From: Planctomycetota bacterium
GTDB taxonomy: Bacteria; Planctomycetota; Phycisphaerae; Phycisphaerales; Zrk34
Assembly: GCA_016125255.1 (NCBI GenBank)
Contig: WGMD01000017.1
Location: 1-64,000 of the forward strand
DNA length: 64,000 nucleotides
Direction: 5' to 3'
Numbering within the stretch: position 1 is the first letter of the stretch; every line of letters begins with the position of its first letter. Of this stretch, positions 43,271-52,784 are shown piece by piece. Made by a program: the position numbers and the translations under genes. The notes below the pieces were generated by a model. The model had not been told where the DNA came from. It saw nothing but the letters and a program-made list of their open reading frames with translations, and searched no databases.

Positions 43271-44299
43271 TCAGTTGGTGATTTCGACAAGGCGCTTCAG
43301 CACAGTTTGGGCGGCGCCGTTGTCGATGGCGGTGCAGGCGCGTTGATAGCCGGCGGGAAGATCGGGGGCGAGGTCGGCGACGACGAGTGCGGCGGCGGCG
43401 TTGACGGCGGCGATGTCGCGGGCGGGTGATTTTTCGCCGGCAAGGATCGAGCGGATGATCCGAGCGGACTGCTCGACGGAGTCGGCCTTGAGTGCGTCGA
43501 GCGCGATGGTCGGAAGATCGAAGTCAGCGGGGCGGACGGTGGTGGTGGTGAGTTTGTTGTGATGAGCGGTGGTGATGCGGGTCGGGCCAGCGGTGGTGAT
43601 TTCGTCGAGACCGGAGCCGTGGACCACCATGGCGTGCGTCGCGCCGAGGTTCAGGAGCACCTGCGCGAGCGGCTCGGTGAGTGCGGGGTCGTAGACGCCG
43701 ATGATCTGGCGTTTGGCGCCGGCGGGATTGGTCAGGGGGCCCAGCAGGTTGAAGATGGTGCGGAAGCCGAGCTGTTTGCGGACGGGCGCGGCGTACTTCA
43801 TGGCGGGGTGGTGCGCGGGGGCGAAACAGAAGCAGAGATTGGCGTCGGCGAGGCAGCGCGTGAGGGTGGCGTCGGAGACTTCGAGTTTGACGCCGAGGGT
43901 TTCGAGGACTTGGGACGAGCCGGATTTGGAAGTGGTGGAGCGGTTGCCGTGCTTGGCGACATGGACGCCGGCGCCGGCGGCGATGAGTGCGGCGGCGGTG
44001 GAGATGTTAAAGGTTCCGGCATAGTCGCCGCCGGTCCCGCAGGTGTCGACGACTTCGATGCCCGGCGGCACGGGGACGGGGCGGACGTGACGTCGCATCG
44101 TCGCCGCGGCGCCGGTGATTTCATCGACCGTCGGCCCGCCCGGCCGCTGCGCCAGCGCGGTCAGCAGGGCGGCGATCTGGGCTTCGCTCGCCTGCCCGGT
44201 CATGACCAGGTCAAACGCCCGGGCGGCCTGATCGTGATCGAGCGCATGTCCGGCGGCGAGGCGGGAGAGCAGGGCGGGAAGGTCGAGGGGCAAGGTCAT
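43271..44299 (-). CDS. trpD: Anthranilate phosphoribosyltransferase
   Basis: Attaches phosphoribose from PRPP to anthranilate in tryptophan synthesis. The 342 residues include the PRPP and anthranilate motifs CGTGGDYAGTFNISTAAALI, HVAKHGNRSTTSKSGSSQVL, and HHPAMKYAAPVRKQLGFRTI with FNLLGPLTNPAGAKRQIIGV. The start at ATG 44299 lies 7 nt after a TATTAT box (44312-44307, minus strand) without a ribosome-binding site. It is a single gene here, not part of a trp operon. Confidence 0.95.
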   Translation of the reverse strand: MTLPLDLPALLSRLAAGHALDHDQAARAFDLVMTGQASEAQIAALLTALAQRPGGPTVDEITGAAATMRRHVRPVPVPPGIEVVDTCGTGGDYAGTFNISTAAALIAAGAGVHVAKHGNRSTTSKSGSSQVLETLGVKLEVSDATLTRCLADANLCFCFAPAHHPAMKYAAPVRKQLGFRTIFNLLGPLTNPAGAKRQIIGVYDPALTEPLAQVLLNLGATHAMVVHGSGLDEITTAGPTRITTAHHNKLTTTTVRPADFDLPTIALDALKADSVEQSARIIRSILAGEKSPARDIAAVNAAAALVVADLAPDLPAGYQRACTAIDNGAAQTVLKRLVEITN

Positions 44300-44306
44300 G
44301 CGTCTG

Positions 44307-44312
44307 ATAATA
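44307..44312 (-). promoter_or_regulatory. Candidate -10 box of trpD (leaderless)
   Basis: On the minus strand TATTAT ends 7 nt before the trpD start codon, with no ribosome-binding site in the gap. No good -35 was recognised. Confidence 0.4.
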
Positions 44313-44421
44313 TCCGTGATGGCGCAGGTGTCGTGTAAATAAGAGGATATCAAACAATTTTCATTGCAGCCACGTACCTCGATCATTATGATGGGTCGGC
44401 AATTTCTGCTAGGGATCCGCT

Positions 44422-45903
44422 ATGCGTCATGTCAACTGGTTTGCGGGCTTGGTTGTCGTGCTGATTTGCGCGGGCGGACTGAACGCGCAAGGCACCGATG
44501 TGCAGCGCCTCGATCGCGCCCTGCGCCAGGCGGAACAGCATTATCAGATGCTTACCAATCCGTCGCTGAGTCTGGGCGAACGGGCGCTGCTCGACTACGG
44601 CGGACTGGCGGAGTTTTCGTTCGCCGCCATCGACGACGCTAATCAGGCGACGCACATTCTGCGTCAGACCGATGTCCAGCTTTTCGGCCGACTCAACATC
44701 GATGACGCGCACGAGTTTTTCGGTCGGCTGCGCTTCAACTATCAGGACTTCAACGACGGCGACAGCTTCGACGGGCGCGGCGATGAGCTGGAGCGCCCGC
44801 TGGGCGATCGGTACTGGTACCGCTTCGATCTTCGCCGCGCGGTGGAGGCGACGGAAGGGCGGCGGATCGACGACAACATCACGCTGACCGTCGGCCGACA
44901 GTACATCGCATGGGGCAATGAGCTGGCGCTGAGTCTGCCGCTCTACGCCGCCACGGGCACGGTCGAGCTGGGCGGTTTCGAGATGCAGTGGCTGGCCGGT
45001 TTCACGCCCGGGCACGGCGTCGTCGACTTCGATTCGTCCCGCCCCAACTTCGACCGCGACACGAAGCGCGGGTTCTTCGGCGGGAAGTTCACCTGCAACG
45101 CCCTGGACGATCATCACCCCTACGCCTATGTGCTGCATCAGCGCGACTACAACGATGAGAGCACGGTGCTGGTGCTGACGCTTTCGCAGACGCCGCTCAT
45201 TACCCGCAATATTCCGACGGCTTATCAGTATGACAGCACGTACATCGGCTTCGGGTCCGACGGCGTGCTGCTGCCGCGGCTGGCGTATTCGGCGGAATTC
45301 GTCTACGAAACCGGCGACTCGATGAGCACGAGTCTCGAACCCGGCGCGACGATTCCCGTCATCAAAGGGCAGCACCTTGAGACGATCGACGCGTGGGCCG
45401 GCAAGGTCGAACTGGCGTACCTGGTGCCCGATGACAATCAGACGCGCCTCGAAGGCGAGGTGCTCTTCGCCAGCGGCGACCCCGACCGCGATCTGAGCAC
45501 GTCCAACACCTTCGGCGGCAACGCGCCGGGCACGACCGACCGGGCCTTCAACGGGTTCGGTTTCGCCAAGACCGGCCTGTCGTTCGCGGCGCCGATCAGC
45601 AACCTGCTTCTGTTCCGCGCGAGCGCTTCGACGTTCCCCCTGCGGGATCAGAAACTTTTCCGCAATCTCCAGATCGGCATCGACCTGTTGTGGTTCAACA
45701 AGTTCGATGGGTACGCCCCGATCAACGAGCCGACGACGAACGATCGGTATCTGGGTTTTGAGACGGACCTGTTCGCGGCATGGCGCGTCACGAGCGACGT
45801 GGCGCTGAATCTGCGTTACGGCGTGTTCTTCCCGGGCGCGGGGATCGCGGCCGACCACGATCCGCGCCACTTCGTCTTTGCCGGCGTGTCGTACTCGTTC
45901 TAA
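44422..45903 (+). CDS. Outer-membrane beta-barrel protein (alginate-export-like)
   Basis: A 493-residue exported protein: signal peptide residues 1-23 (MRHVNWFAGLVVVLICAGGLNA), then alternating beta-strands and a C-terminal Tyr-Ser-Phe, as in outer-membrane barrels. Passages such as FGRLRFNYQDFNDGDSFDGR, LTVGRQYIAWGNELALSLPL and FKTKRGFFGGKF-like turns resemble the AlgE/alginate-export family. Substrate is unknown. It is followed after 11 nt by a lipoprotein gene and a FecR gene, forming a short + strand operon. Confidence 0.75.
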   Translation: MRHVNWFAGLVVVLICAGGLNAQGTDVQRLDRALRQAEQHYQMLTNPSLSLGERALLDYGGLAEFSFAAIDDANQATHILRQTDVQLFGRLNIDDAHEFFGRLRFNYQDFNDGDSFDGRGDELERPLGDRYWYRFDLRRAVEATEGRRIDDNITLTVGRQYIAWGNELALSLPLYAATGTVELGGFEMQWLAGFTPGHGVVDFDSSRPNFDRDTKRGFFGGKFTCNALDDHHPYAYVLHQRDYNDESTVLVLTLSQTPLITRNIPTAYQYDSTYIGFGSDGVLLPRLAYSAEFVYETGDSMSTSLEPGATIPVIKGQHLETIDAWAGKVELAYLVPDDNQTRLEGEVLFASGDPDRDLSTSNTFGGNAPGTTDRAFNGFGFAKTGLSFAAPISNLLLFRASASTFPLRDQKLFRNLQIGIDLLWFNKFDGYAPINEPTTNDRYLGFETDLFAAWRVTSDVALNLRYGVFFPGAGIAADHDPRHFVFAGVSYSF

Positions 45904-45914
45904 GGACTATGGCG

Positions 45915-46433
45915 ATGATGCACAATCGCATGATCATCACGGCGATTTTCGCGGCGGCGCTGTGGAGCGGCGGCTGCGCCCGCACGCAGATGGACCAGAC
46001 GTTAAAGACGGACTACTCGACGAAGGACACGACGGCGAGTCTGGACTTCTGGCACGATCTGGCGGACGCGGCGGTGACGACCAATGACGAGGCCCTGCAT
46101 GGATTGATCCTGCTGGCCCATGAGGATGATCCGAACAAGACGTACGAGGAGCGGGTGGACTGGCTCAAGAAAAACGGATACCTGGGCGGGGATTTTGACC
46201 GGCCGGGCAAGGAAGCGGCGACACGGGGCACGGTGGCCCAAGTGCTGGTGAAAATCCTCAAGGTGGACGGGGGCCTGACGATGCGCGTCATCGGCGACCA
46301 CCCCCGCTACGCCACCCGCGAACTGGTGTACATGGAGATCTTCCCGCCATGCTCCGAGCAACAGGGAATGTCTGGCATCCAGTTTGTAGGTGCTATTAGT
46401 CGAGCGGAAGCATACCTCGAGGAACAGTCATGA
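45915..46433 (+). CDS. Lipoprotein with an SLH-like segment
   Basis: A 172-residue lipoprotein (signal MMHNRMIITAIFAAALWSGGC, lipobox WSGGC). The middle part KTYEERVDWLKKNGYLGGDF followed by EAATRGTVAQVLVKILKVDG resembles S-layer-homology-like repeats (TRGxxAxxLxxxL). I choose ATG 45915, 8 nt after AAGGA; ATG 45909 is too close to it. Translation couples to the FecR gene by an overlap at 46430-46433 (ATGA). Role unknown, probably periplasmic and peptidoglycan-facing. Confidence 0.7.
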   Translation: MMHNRMIITAIFAAALWSGGCARTQMDQTLKTDYSTKDTTASLDFWHDLADAAVTTNDEALHGLILLAHEDDPNKTYEERVDWLKKNGYLGGDFDRPGKEAATRGTVAQVLVKILKVDGGLTMRVIGDHPRYATRELVYMEIFPPCSEQQGMSGIQFVGAISRAEAYLEEQS

Positions 46434-47260
46434 ATACCCATGTGCAAGTGAAGATGATTGTGACGGTTATGACGATTGCGCTGACTTTGTCGGCGGCGGG
46501 GGCCTGGGGCGCCGTCCCCAATGAGGTGGGGAATAATCCCCAGGCGGGGGCCCCAGTGCTGGCCATCAAGGTACTCGAGGCCACCGGACGCAACCAGTTC
46601 CGCAACAATGCCGACGCGGCCTGGGAAGACCTGTCCACCGAATCGAAACTGTCGATCGGCAGCGAAATCCGCACCGGGCTCCGCTCCGTCGTCAAGGTCC
46701 AACTCGGCCTCAATTCCGTCATCATCCTCCGCGGCATCGGCATCGTCGGCATCGCGGACCTGAGCGAGGATACCGATCAGCACGTGCTGTCGACGAAGCT
46801 CGCCAAGAAATACGGCCGGCTCGAAGCGCAAGTCGAGCACATCGGCGACAACCGCAACGACTACCAGATCGCCACGCCCGGGTCGGTGCTGTCCGTCCGC
46901 GGAACGCATTTTGACCATGAGGGCTACGACACCGAGCAGACCCACGGGTTTGCCGGCAACTACAACTATCACTCGCACCAGACGAACCATAACGGCTCGA
47001 TCCACCCCGGCGACTCGGCCGAAGGCGATAACCCCGATCCGACGTCCAACGCGGAGAACAATACGAATCAGAACAATACGTCCAACCCCGGGTCCAATCG
47101 TGGCAATCATCGCCGCAATGACCCGCACAACGGATACTTCGGCGGCAACAGCGGGACCCAGAACCTCAACAATTCCCGTAACGGCATGATGACCATGAGC
47201 AACTCGATGCACAATGCCGTCGACCGCCCGAACAACCCCGGCAACGGCGGCAATCCGTAA
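46430..47260 (+). CDS. FecR-domain protein with Asn-rich tail
   Basis: A 276-residue exported protein (signal peptide residues 1-28). A FecR-type domain spans residues about 40-160: WEDLSTESKLSIGSEIRTGL, VKVQLGLNSVIILRGIGIVG, and NRNDYQIATPGSVLSVRGTH. The C-terminal ~110 residues are low complexity, rich in Asn, Gly and His (NAENNTNQNNTSNPGSNRGN). FecR domains outside iron transport are widely found next to CHASE2 cyclase genes, and one follows here at 47438. It is the third gene of the barrel-lipoprotein-FecR operon, which ends in a terminator at 47339-47374. Confidence 0.85.
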   Translation: MNTHVQVKMIVTVMTIALTLSAAGAWGAVPNEVGNNPQAGAPVLAIKVLEATGRNQFRNNADAAWEDLSTESKLSIGSEIRTGLRSVVKVQLGLNSVIILRGIGIVGIADLSEDTDQHVLSTKLAKKYGRLEAQVEHIGDNRNDYQIATPGSVLSVRGTHFDHEGYDTEQTHGFAGNYNYHSHQTNHNGSIHPGDSAEGDNPDPTSNAENNTNQNNTSNPGSNRGNHRRNDPHNGYFGGNSGTQNLNNSRNGMMTMSNSMHNAVDRPNNPGNGGNP

Positions 47261-47269
47261 GGGATGCGA

Positions 47270-47325
47270 TCAGCCGTCAGGGATCAGCTTTCAGCCAGCG
47301 TGCTGACTGCTGAGCGCTCAAACCT
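47270..47325. repeat. Word-type repeat of CAGCTTTCAGCC words
   Basis: ATCAGCCGTCAGGGATCAGC followed by TTTCAGCCAGCG and the inverted partner TGCTGACTGCTGAGCG, between the FecR gene and its terminator. It is the same construction principle as the other word-type intergenic repeats. Confidence 0.6.
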
Positions 47326-47338
47326 TCATAAGCACCCG

Positions 47339-47374
47339 GCCCCGCGAAAAGCAGTTGTCTCGCGGGGCTTTTTT
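47339..47374 (+). terminator. Rho-independent terminator after the FecR gene
   Basis: GCCCCGCGA (47339-47347) pairs with TCGCGGGGC (47360-47368), followed by six T residues. It ends the barrel-lipoprotein-FecR operon before the cyclase gene. Confidence 0.92.
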
Positions 47375-47423
47375 ATGCCCTGATTCTGTCGGGGGTTTGC
47401 CTGTCGGACGACTTCAACGCCCG

Positions 47424-47429
47424 TACAAT
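47424..47429 (+). promoter_or_regulatory. Candidate -10 box of the cyclase gene (leaderless)
   Basis: TACAAT ends 8 nt before the cyclase ATG at 47438 with no ribosome-binding site. Confidence 0.4.
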
Positions 47430-47437
47430 ACGCGGCA

Positions 47438-50377
47438 ATGAAGTGGACGCCGCCCAAAAGACTCAAACCCGCTGTCCAGGTCGCTTCGCGATTCGGATCG
47501 AGCATGCTCATCGGCGGGCTGGTGACGTGCATCGTTATCGTGTTGACCGGGTTCGGCCTGCTGGCCCCTCTGGAACGGACGGCACTGGATTATCGCTTCC
47601 GGTACTTTCAGAACTTCAGTCCGCCGCCGACGAATCGCGTCGTTCACATTGACATCGACGACGGGTCGCTCAAGACGATTGGACGCTGGCCGTGGCCCCG
47701 GTCGCAGATGGCGGCGGTGGTGGACGAACTGAAGAACGCGGGGGCGACGGTGATTGCGTTCGACGTGCTTTTCGTCGAACCGCAGGAATCGCGTATCGTG
47801 GAGAAGCACGCCGCGGATTCGGCGACGCCTCTGTTCGATCGCGTGGACGACGATGAGGTATTCGCCAAGTCCGTCGCCGCGGCGGGCAATGTGCTTCTGC
47901 CGATCGCCATGAAGATCGAAGAAGAGCCGACGACGCTGATGCTGCACGTGCGGTCGGTGTTGCGCGATGACGTGGAGCTTCAGTTACCGCAGATCATCAC
48001 GCGGCTGGGCCTGAACCGGGCGCAGGCGATGGCGCTTCAGGATGTGCTCGGGTCGCAGAAGGCATGGATCATCCGTCATCGGCTTCAGAAGCTTTTCGAC
48101 GAGTCGCCGGATCGTGTGCCGACACTGTCGGAATGTCGGGCCGCCATCCTGCCCAAGCTTCCGCCGCACGTCATCGAGTCCAACGAACTGACGACGCTTC
48201 GCGATGAATACGGCTATGTGTCGTCGGTGCGCTATCTCCGCAAGCTCATGCGTCCGGTCGAATCCTCCGACGCCGGATTCGCCAAGGCGACGGACCCGAC
48301 CGTGCCGATCGCGGGACTGGCCAGGTCCGCCGCGACGACGGGTTTTGTCACGTTCGATGAAAACGCGTACCGGACGGACAGCGTGTTGCGGTCGATTCCG
48401 CTGTGGTTGCGCGATGAGCAGAATCTCTGGCCGCAGATCGCGCTGGCGGCGGGGTGCATGTACCTCAAAGTTCCGCTCGATAAAGTCCGAATCACGCCCG
48501 ACGAAACCGTGCTCCCGGGCGCGACAATGCCCGACGGCAAAGTGCGCGATGTGCACCTCAAAACGATGGAGCGCCGCGTCGGCGACGGATGGTACAGCAG
48601 CGGCGGGCAGATTCTGATTCCCTGGCAGAGCAACTCGCGGCACTGGCAATACCTTTTCGATCCGCTCAAGCTACAGACCAAACAGCATCTGCCCATCGGC
48701 ACGCTCATCGAGCTTAATGATCGCCGGCGGGCGGTGGCGTTCAATGATCGCTCCGCCGACGTGGCCCTGCTCAAGCTCATGACGCGGGCGCCGTTCGACA
48801 GTCTGTTCCGTCCGGAGATGGTGCAGAACTTCGACCGCGTGTCGGAACAGATTCGCCAGGCGGGCCTGAACGTCGACAAGGCGCTGGTCGATCAACGCGT
48901 CGAGTTTCGTCGGCGGGCGATGGAGGAATTGAACGTCGTCAAAAAAGACTACGAAGCGACGAAGAATCTGAACCCGCAGGAACGCGACGAACTGAAGGCG
49001 CTCAAGGATCAGCTTGCGATTTACGCTGACGCGGTGCTTCAGGTCGAGCGCGGCCGGGAGCGCATCAGCGACGACGAACATCGCTTCAAGGAACTCGTCG
49101 ACGGCACGGTGTGCCTCATCGGATGGACCGGCACGGGGACGATCGCCGACTTCGTGCCGACGAGTCTGGAGCCCAAGGTGCCGGGCGTGGCGGTGCACGG
49201 CGCGATCCTCAACGCCATGTTGACGGGTCATTTCATCGGCCGGGCGCCGGTGTGGGCGGACCTCTGGGCGGTGGCGCTGATGGGGCTTCTGACGGCGCTG
49301 ATCGCTTCGAGCTTCGGGCCGGAGAAGGCGCTGGGTCTGATGGTGCTGATCATCGGTACGTTCTTCGCGATCAATGCGGTGCTCCTGTTCGATTATCTGA
49401 GCACATGGGCGGCGGCGGGCCCGATCGTGGCGGCCGTGTCGGTGTGGGCGGCTCTGACCGTCTTCCGACTTCTGCTCGAGCAGCGACAGCGCGCCCGCAT
49501 CACGCGGCAGTTCAAGAACTATGTCGCGCCGGATCTGGTCGATTTCCTCGTGGACAATCCCAACGTGGTCAAACTCGAAGGCGAACGCCGCGAGATGACC
49601 TGCATGTTCAGCGACATCGCCGGTTTCACCACGCTCTCCGAACACCTCGGCCCCGAAGGCACCGTCAACCTGCTCAACACCTATCTCGCCACCGCCACCG
49701 ATGCGCTCATGACGCATCGCGCGACCGTCAACAAATACCTCGGCGACGGCATCATGGCCTTCTGGGGCGCGCCGATTCACAACCCCAATCACGCTTACGA
49801 TGCGTGCATGAGCGTGCTGGCGATGCTCGAAGCCCTCAACAAGCTCGCCGACGAGACCGAGCTCAAGGACATGCCCAAGCTCTTTACGCGCATGGGCGTC
49901 TGCACCGGCGCGATGATGGTCGGCGACTGCGGCGCGCCGCCCCGGCGAAGCGACTACACCGTCATCGGCGACCCCGTCAATCTCGCCTCCCGTCTCGAGA
50001 ACGCCAACAAACAGTTCGGCACGCAGATGCTCATCAGCGATCACACCCAGCAGCTCGTCCGCGACCGAATGCTCACCCGCCCCATCGGCCGCATCGTCGT
50101 CGTCGGCCGCAAGGAATATGAAACGGTCCACGAGCTGCTCAACACGCGCGAAAAAGCCACCGAGTTTCAGCAGCGCTACGCCGCCGCCACCGCCACCGCC
50201 GTCGAGGCCTTCATCCACGCCAACTTCAGCTCCGCCCTCGGCCTCTTCGATGAGCTCGCCACGCACTTCGGCCCCTCCCCGCTCATCAAGCTCTATCGCG
50301 AGGCCTGTCTCCACCACATCGACGCCCAAACCGAACCCGAATCCTTCAACGGCGCCCTGGTGCTCACGGAAAAATAG
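47438..50377 (+). CDS. CHASE2-domain adenylate/guanylate cyclase
   Basis: A 979-residue membrane enzyme that makes cAMP or cGMP. A first membrane segment (residues about 20-43) leads into a CHASE2 sensor domain (RVVHIDIDDGSLKTIGRWPW then AATVIAFDVLF-type blocks) reaching about residue 590 and enlarged by a charged, coiled-coil-prone insertion (residues about 450-550). Three further membrane segments lie at about 600-680. The class III catalytic domain (about 715-890) has MTCMFSDIAGFTTLSEHLGP and VNKYLGDGIMAFWGAPIHN with both metal-binding Asp residues, and SDYTVIGDPVNLASRLENAN. The Lys of NKYLGD favours ATP. It follows the FecR gene, a recurrent partner. Confidence 0.93.
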   Translation: MKWTPPKRLKPAVQVASRFGSSMLIGGLVTCIVIVLTGFGLLAPLERTALDYRFRYFQNFSPPPTNRVVHIDIDDGSLKTIGRWPWPRSQMAAVVDELKNAGATVIAFDVLFVEPQESRIVEKHAADSATPLFDRVDDDEVFAKSVAAAGNVLLPIAMKIEEEPTTLMLHVRSVLRDDVELQLPQIITRLGLNRAQAMALQDVLGSQKAWIIRHRLQKLFDESPDRVPTLSECRAAILPKLPPHVIESNELTTLRDEYGYVSSVRYLRKLMRPVESSDAGFAKATDPTVPIAGLARSAATTGFVTFDENAYRTDSVLRSIPLWLRDEQNLWPQIALAAGCMYLKVPLDKVRITPDETVLPGATMPDGKVRDVHLKTMERRVGDGWYSSGGQILIPWQSNSRHWQYLFDPLKLQTKQHLPIGTLIELNDRRRAVAFNDRSADVALLKLMTRAPFDSLFRPEMVQNFDRVSEQIRQAGLNVDKALVDQRVEFRRRAMEELNVVKKDYEATKNLNPQERDELKALKDQLAIYADAVLQVERGRERISDDEHRFKELVDGTVCLIGWTGTGTIADFVPTSLEPKVPGVAVHGAILNAMLTGHFIGRAPVWADLWAVALMGLLTALIASSFGPEKALGLMVLIIGTFFAINAVLLFDYLSTWAAAGPIVAAVSVWAALTVFRLLLEQRQRARITRQFKNYVAPDLVDFLVDNPNVVKLEGERREMTCMFSDIAGFTTLSEHLGPEGTVNLLNTYLATATDALMTHRATVNKYLGDGIMAFWGAPIHNPNHAYDACMSVLAMLEALNKLADETELKDMPKLFTRMGVCTGAMMVGDCGAPPRRSDYTVIGDPVNLASRLENANKQFGTQMLISDHTQQLVRDRMLTRPIGRIVVVGRKEYETVHELLNTREKATEFQQRYAAATATAVEAFIHANFSSALGLFDELATHFGPSPLIKLYREACLHHIDAQTEPESFNGALVLTEK

Positions 50378-50400
50378 AAGCTGGTAAGCTATTCGCCGTC

Positions 50401-51690
50401 ATGCCGTACACGTTCGCTGATCTTCCCTTCTTTTTGATGCTGCCGGTGCTGCTGGCGGGTTCGGCGTTTTTCAGCGGGTCCGAAACCGCGCTGTTCAGTT
50501 TGCGGGCGCATCAGCGATTCGTCATCACGCAGCAGGGCGGACTCGTCGGCCGGGCGGTGTCGATGCTCCTGGCCGACCCGCGCACGCTGCTCATCACGCT
50601 CATGCTCGGCAACATGGTCGTCAACGTCCTGTATTTCGTCGTCAGCACCGTGCTGCTTCTGAAACTCGATCACGCCGAGGTCGGCCCGCTCTTCGTTGCC
50701 TTCGCCACCGTGCTGCCGCTGCTGTTGGTGATCCTGCTGGGCGAGGTACTGCCGAAAATCGTCGCCAACACCGGCGCGATCGTCTGGGTCAAGGCCAGTG
50801 CGATTCCGCTGTACGCCATTCATCGCGTGGTCCTGCCGCTCGGGGCGCTGTTAAGCCGCTGGGTGGTTCAGCCGCTCGGCCGGCTGTTCGCCCCGCCTCA
50901 GTCCCCCGGCCAGCTCACGACCGACGAGATGGACGCGCTTCTGGAAATGAGTCAGAAGCGCGGCATCATCGGGTCCGGCGAGCAGCAGCTTCTCAATGAA
51001 GTGCTCTACCTGAGCGAGATCAAGGTGCGCGACGTGATGATCCCGCGCGTCGACATCAGCGAGATCGACGTCAACGAGCCGCCCCGCCGGCTGCGCGAGT
51101 TGATCGAAAAGACCCGGCTCACCAAGTATGTCGCCGTCGATGGCGGCATCGATCACGTGCTGGGCGTCATCTATGCCAGGCAGTTCCTTCTGGCGCATCG
51201 TCTGTCGCCCAAGGTATCGCTGCGCAAGCTCGTGCGACAGGTGCGCTTCGTGCCCGAGCTTCAGCGCGTGGATCAACTGCTCGAAGACTTCCGCAAATCG
51301 GGCACGAAGCTGGCGCTGGCGGTCGATGAATACGGCGGAACGGCGGGGCTCGTCACGCTCAAGGACATCGTCGAGCAGATGGTCGGCGATCTGGACATGG
51401 ACCACGGCCCGGGCGAGACGCCGGCTTCGACGGCTGAGCAACTCGGCCCGCACCGCTGGCGCGTCAGCGGGCGGCTGAGCGTACATGACTGGTCGGATGC
51501 GTTCGGACAATATCGCTTGCCGCCGCGGGTTTCCACGGTCGGCGGACTGGTCATGTCATTGCTGGGGCGCGTGCCGCGACTGGGGGACACGGTGCGCGTG
51601 GCGAATCTGCAACTGGAAGTGGAGCGCATGAGCGGCGGGCGCGTCGAGAGCGTGCTGCTGCATCTGGACGGCGGGGCGGGCAAGCCATGA
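50401..51690 (+). CDS. CNNM/CorB-like membrane protein (DUF21-CBS-CorC_HlyC)
   Basis: A 429-residue protein. The DUF21 membrane domain (about 5-190) starts LPVLLAGSAFFSGSETALFS and contains LLVILLGEVLPKIVANTGAI. Two CBS motifs follow (about 205-330, KVRDVMIPRVDISEIDVNEP and VDEYGGTAGLVTLKDIVEQM), then the CorC_HlyC domain (about 350-420). This is the layout of Mg2+/Co2+ efflux proteins. It starts at ATG 50401 with TAAGCT 10 nt upstream. The next gene overlaps its stop by 4 bp. Confidence 0.93.
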   Translation: MPYTFADLPFFLMLPVLLAGSAFFSGSETALFSLRAHQRFVITQQGGLVGRAVSMLLADPRTLLITLMLGNMVVNVLYFVVSTVLLLKLDHAEVGPLFVAFATVLPLLLVILLGEVLPKIVANTGAIVWVKASAIPLYAIHRVVLPLGALLSRWVVQPLGRLFAPPQSPGQLTTDEMDALLEMSQKRGIIGSGEQQLLNEVLYLSEIKVRDVMIPRVDISEIDVNEPPRRLRELIEKTRLTKYVAVDGGIDHVLGVIYARQFLLAHRLSPKVSLRKLVRQVRFVPELQRVDQLLEDFRKSGTKLALAVDEYGGTAGLVTLKDIVEQMVGDLDMDHGPGETPASTAEQLGPHRWRVSGRLSVHDWSDAFGQYRLPPRVSTVGGLVMSLLGRVPRLGDTVRVANLQLEVERMSGGRVESVLLHLDGGAGKP

Positions 51691-52685
51691 GTGAAACCGA
51701 ACTGATGCTCTGGTATCTGGCGGCCGTGGTCGGCACGGGCGGGTCCGCGCTGTTCAGCGGGCTCGAGACGGGCATCTACACGATCAACCGCGTGCGCCTG
51801 CACGTCGCCGCCCATCAGCCGCGTTCCAGTGCGGCGGCGCTCGAAGGTTTGATCGCCTCGCCGAATCGTCTGCTCGGAACGCTGCTGGTCGCCACGAACA
51901 TCGCCAATTATCTGACGTCGTATGCCGTGGGCACGATTCTCGACGAAGCGGGGTATCAGGGCTGGGCGCAGGTCGCCGTCGACGCCGCCATTGTCACGCC
52001 GCTGCTGTTCGTCTTCGGCGAGGTCATCCCCAAGGACTTTTTCCGCAGTCACTCCGACACGATCACCCCGCCGTTCGCAATTCCGCTGCGCCTGTTTCAG
52101 CGCCTGCTGACCATCACCGGCGTCCTGCCGCTCATCGACGGCATCAGCGTGCTGGTGCAGAAGGCCCTGCGTCAGTCGCCTTCCGCGCTCACCATGCTGC
52201 ACCCCCGCCGAAATGTCACGCAGCTCATCAAGGAAGGCATCGGGCACGGCATGATCAGTCCATATCAGTCGGCGATGATCGATCGGGTGCTGGAGATGGA
52301 GCGGTTGACGGTGCGCGATGTGATGGCGCCGTGGGCGAGTGTGACGAGCGTGCGGGAGAATCAGCCGCCGGAGGCGGTATGGGCGCTGGCGGATCGCGTG
52401 TCGTATTCACGCGCGCCGCTGGTCAGCGCGGCGGGGGAGCCGGCGGGGCTCATTGATTTGTATGACGTATTGATGTACGAACCGGCGAATTGTCCGCCGC
52501 TGCGCTCGCTCGCCAAACCGCTGCCGAGCATTCGGGCCGACCTGTCCCTGCGCGATGCCCTGCGACTCCTTCAGCAGCAGCGCGCCTCCATGGCGCTGAT
52601 CGTCGATGCGAACAAGCGCCCGCTGGGCCTGGTCACCACCAAAGACCTCGTCGAACCCATCATCGGCGAGCTTGAAGTTTGGTAA
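51687..52685 (+). CDS. Second CNNM-like DUF21-CBS membrane protein
   Basis: A 332-residue paralogue of the preceding protein. The DUF21 domain starts TGGSALFSGLETGIYTINRV and includes LLFVFGEVIPKDFFRSHSDT; the CBS pair follows (TVRDVMAPWASVTSVRENQP, ALIVDANKRPLGLVTTKDLV). The C-terminal CorC_HlyC domain is absent. Overlap with the previous gene (ATGA) means they are translated together, and they may form a heterodimeric transporter, since CNNM proteins act as dimers. Confidence 0.9.
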   Translation: MSETELMLWYLAAVVGTGGSALFSGLETGIYTINRVRLHVAAHQPRSSAAALEGLIASPNRLLGTLLVATNIANYLTSYAVGTILDEAGYQGWAQVAVDAAIVTPLLFVFGEVIPKDFFRSHSDTITPPFAIPLRLFQRLLTITGVLPLIDGISVLVQKALRQSPSALTMLHPRRNVTQLIKEGIGHGMISPYQSAMIDRVLEMERLTVRDVMAPWASVTSVRENQPPEAVWALADRVSYSRAPLVSAAGEPAGLIDLYDVLMYEPANCPPLRSLAKPLPSIRADLSLRDALRLLQQQRASMALIVDANKRPLGLVTTKDLVEPIIGELEVW

Positions 52686-52707
52686 ACATCGCTCGCTTGC
52701 TCAATCG

Positions 52708-52730
52708 CCGGGTCGCTGCGCGACTCCGGT
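52708..52730. repeat. CCGGGTCGC hairpin, second copy
   Basis: CCGGGTCGCTGCGCGACTCCGG forms a short stem. It matches the hairpin at 15243-15268 (CCGGGTCGCTACGCGACCCC) and lies between the second CNNM gene and the TPR-YggX gene. Confidence 0.65.
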
Positions 52731-52784
52731 CCCCCGCATGGCGCACCCCTTCCCCGTCCTCATTTCTCGTTGTATGCTAAGGGG

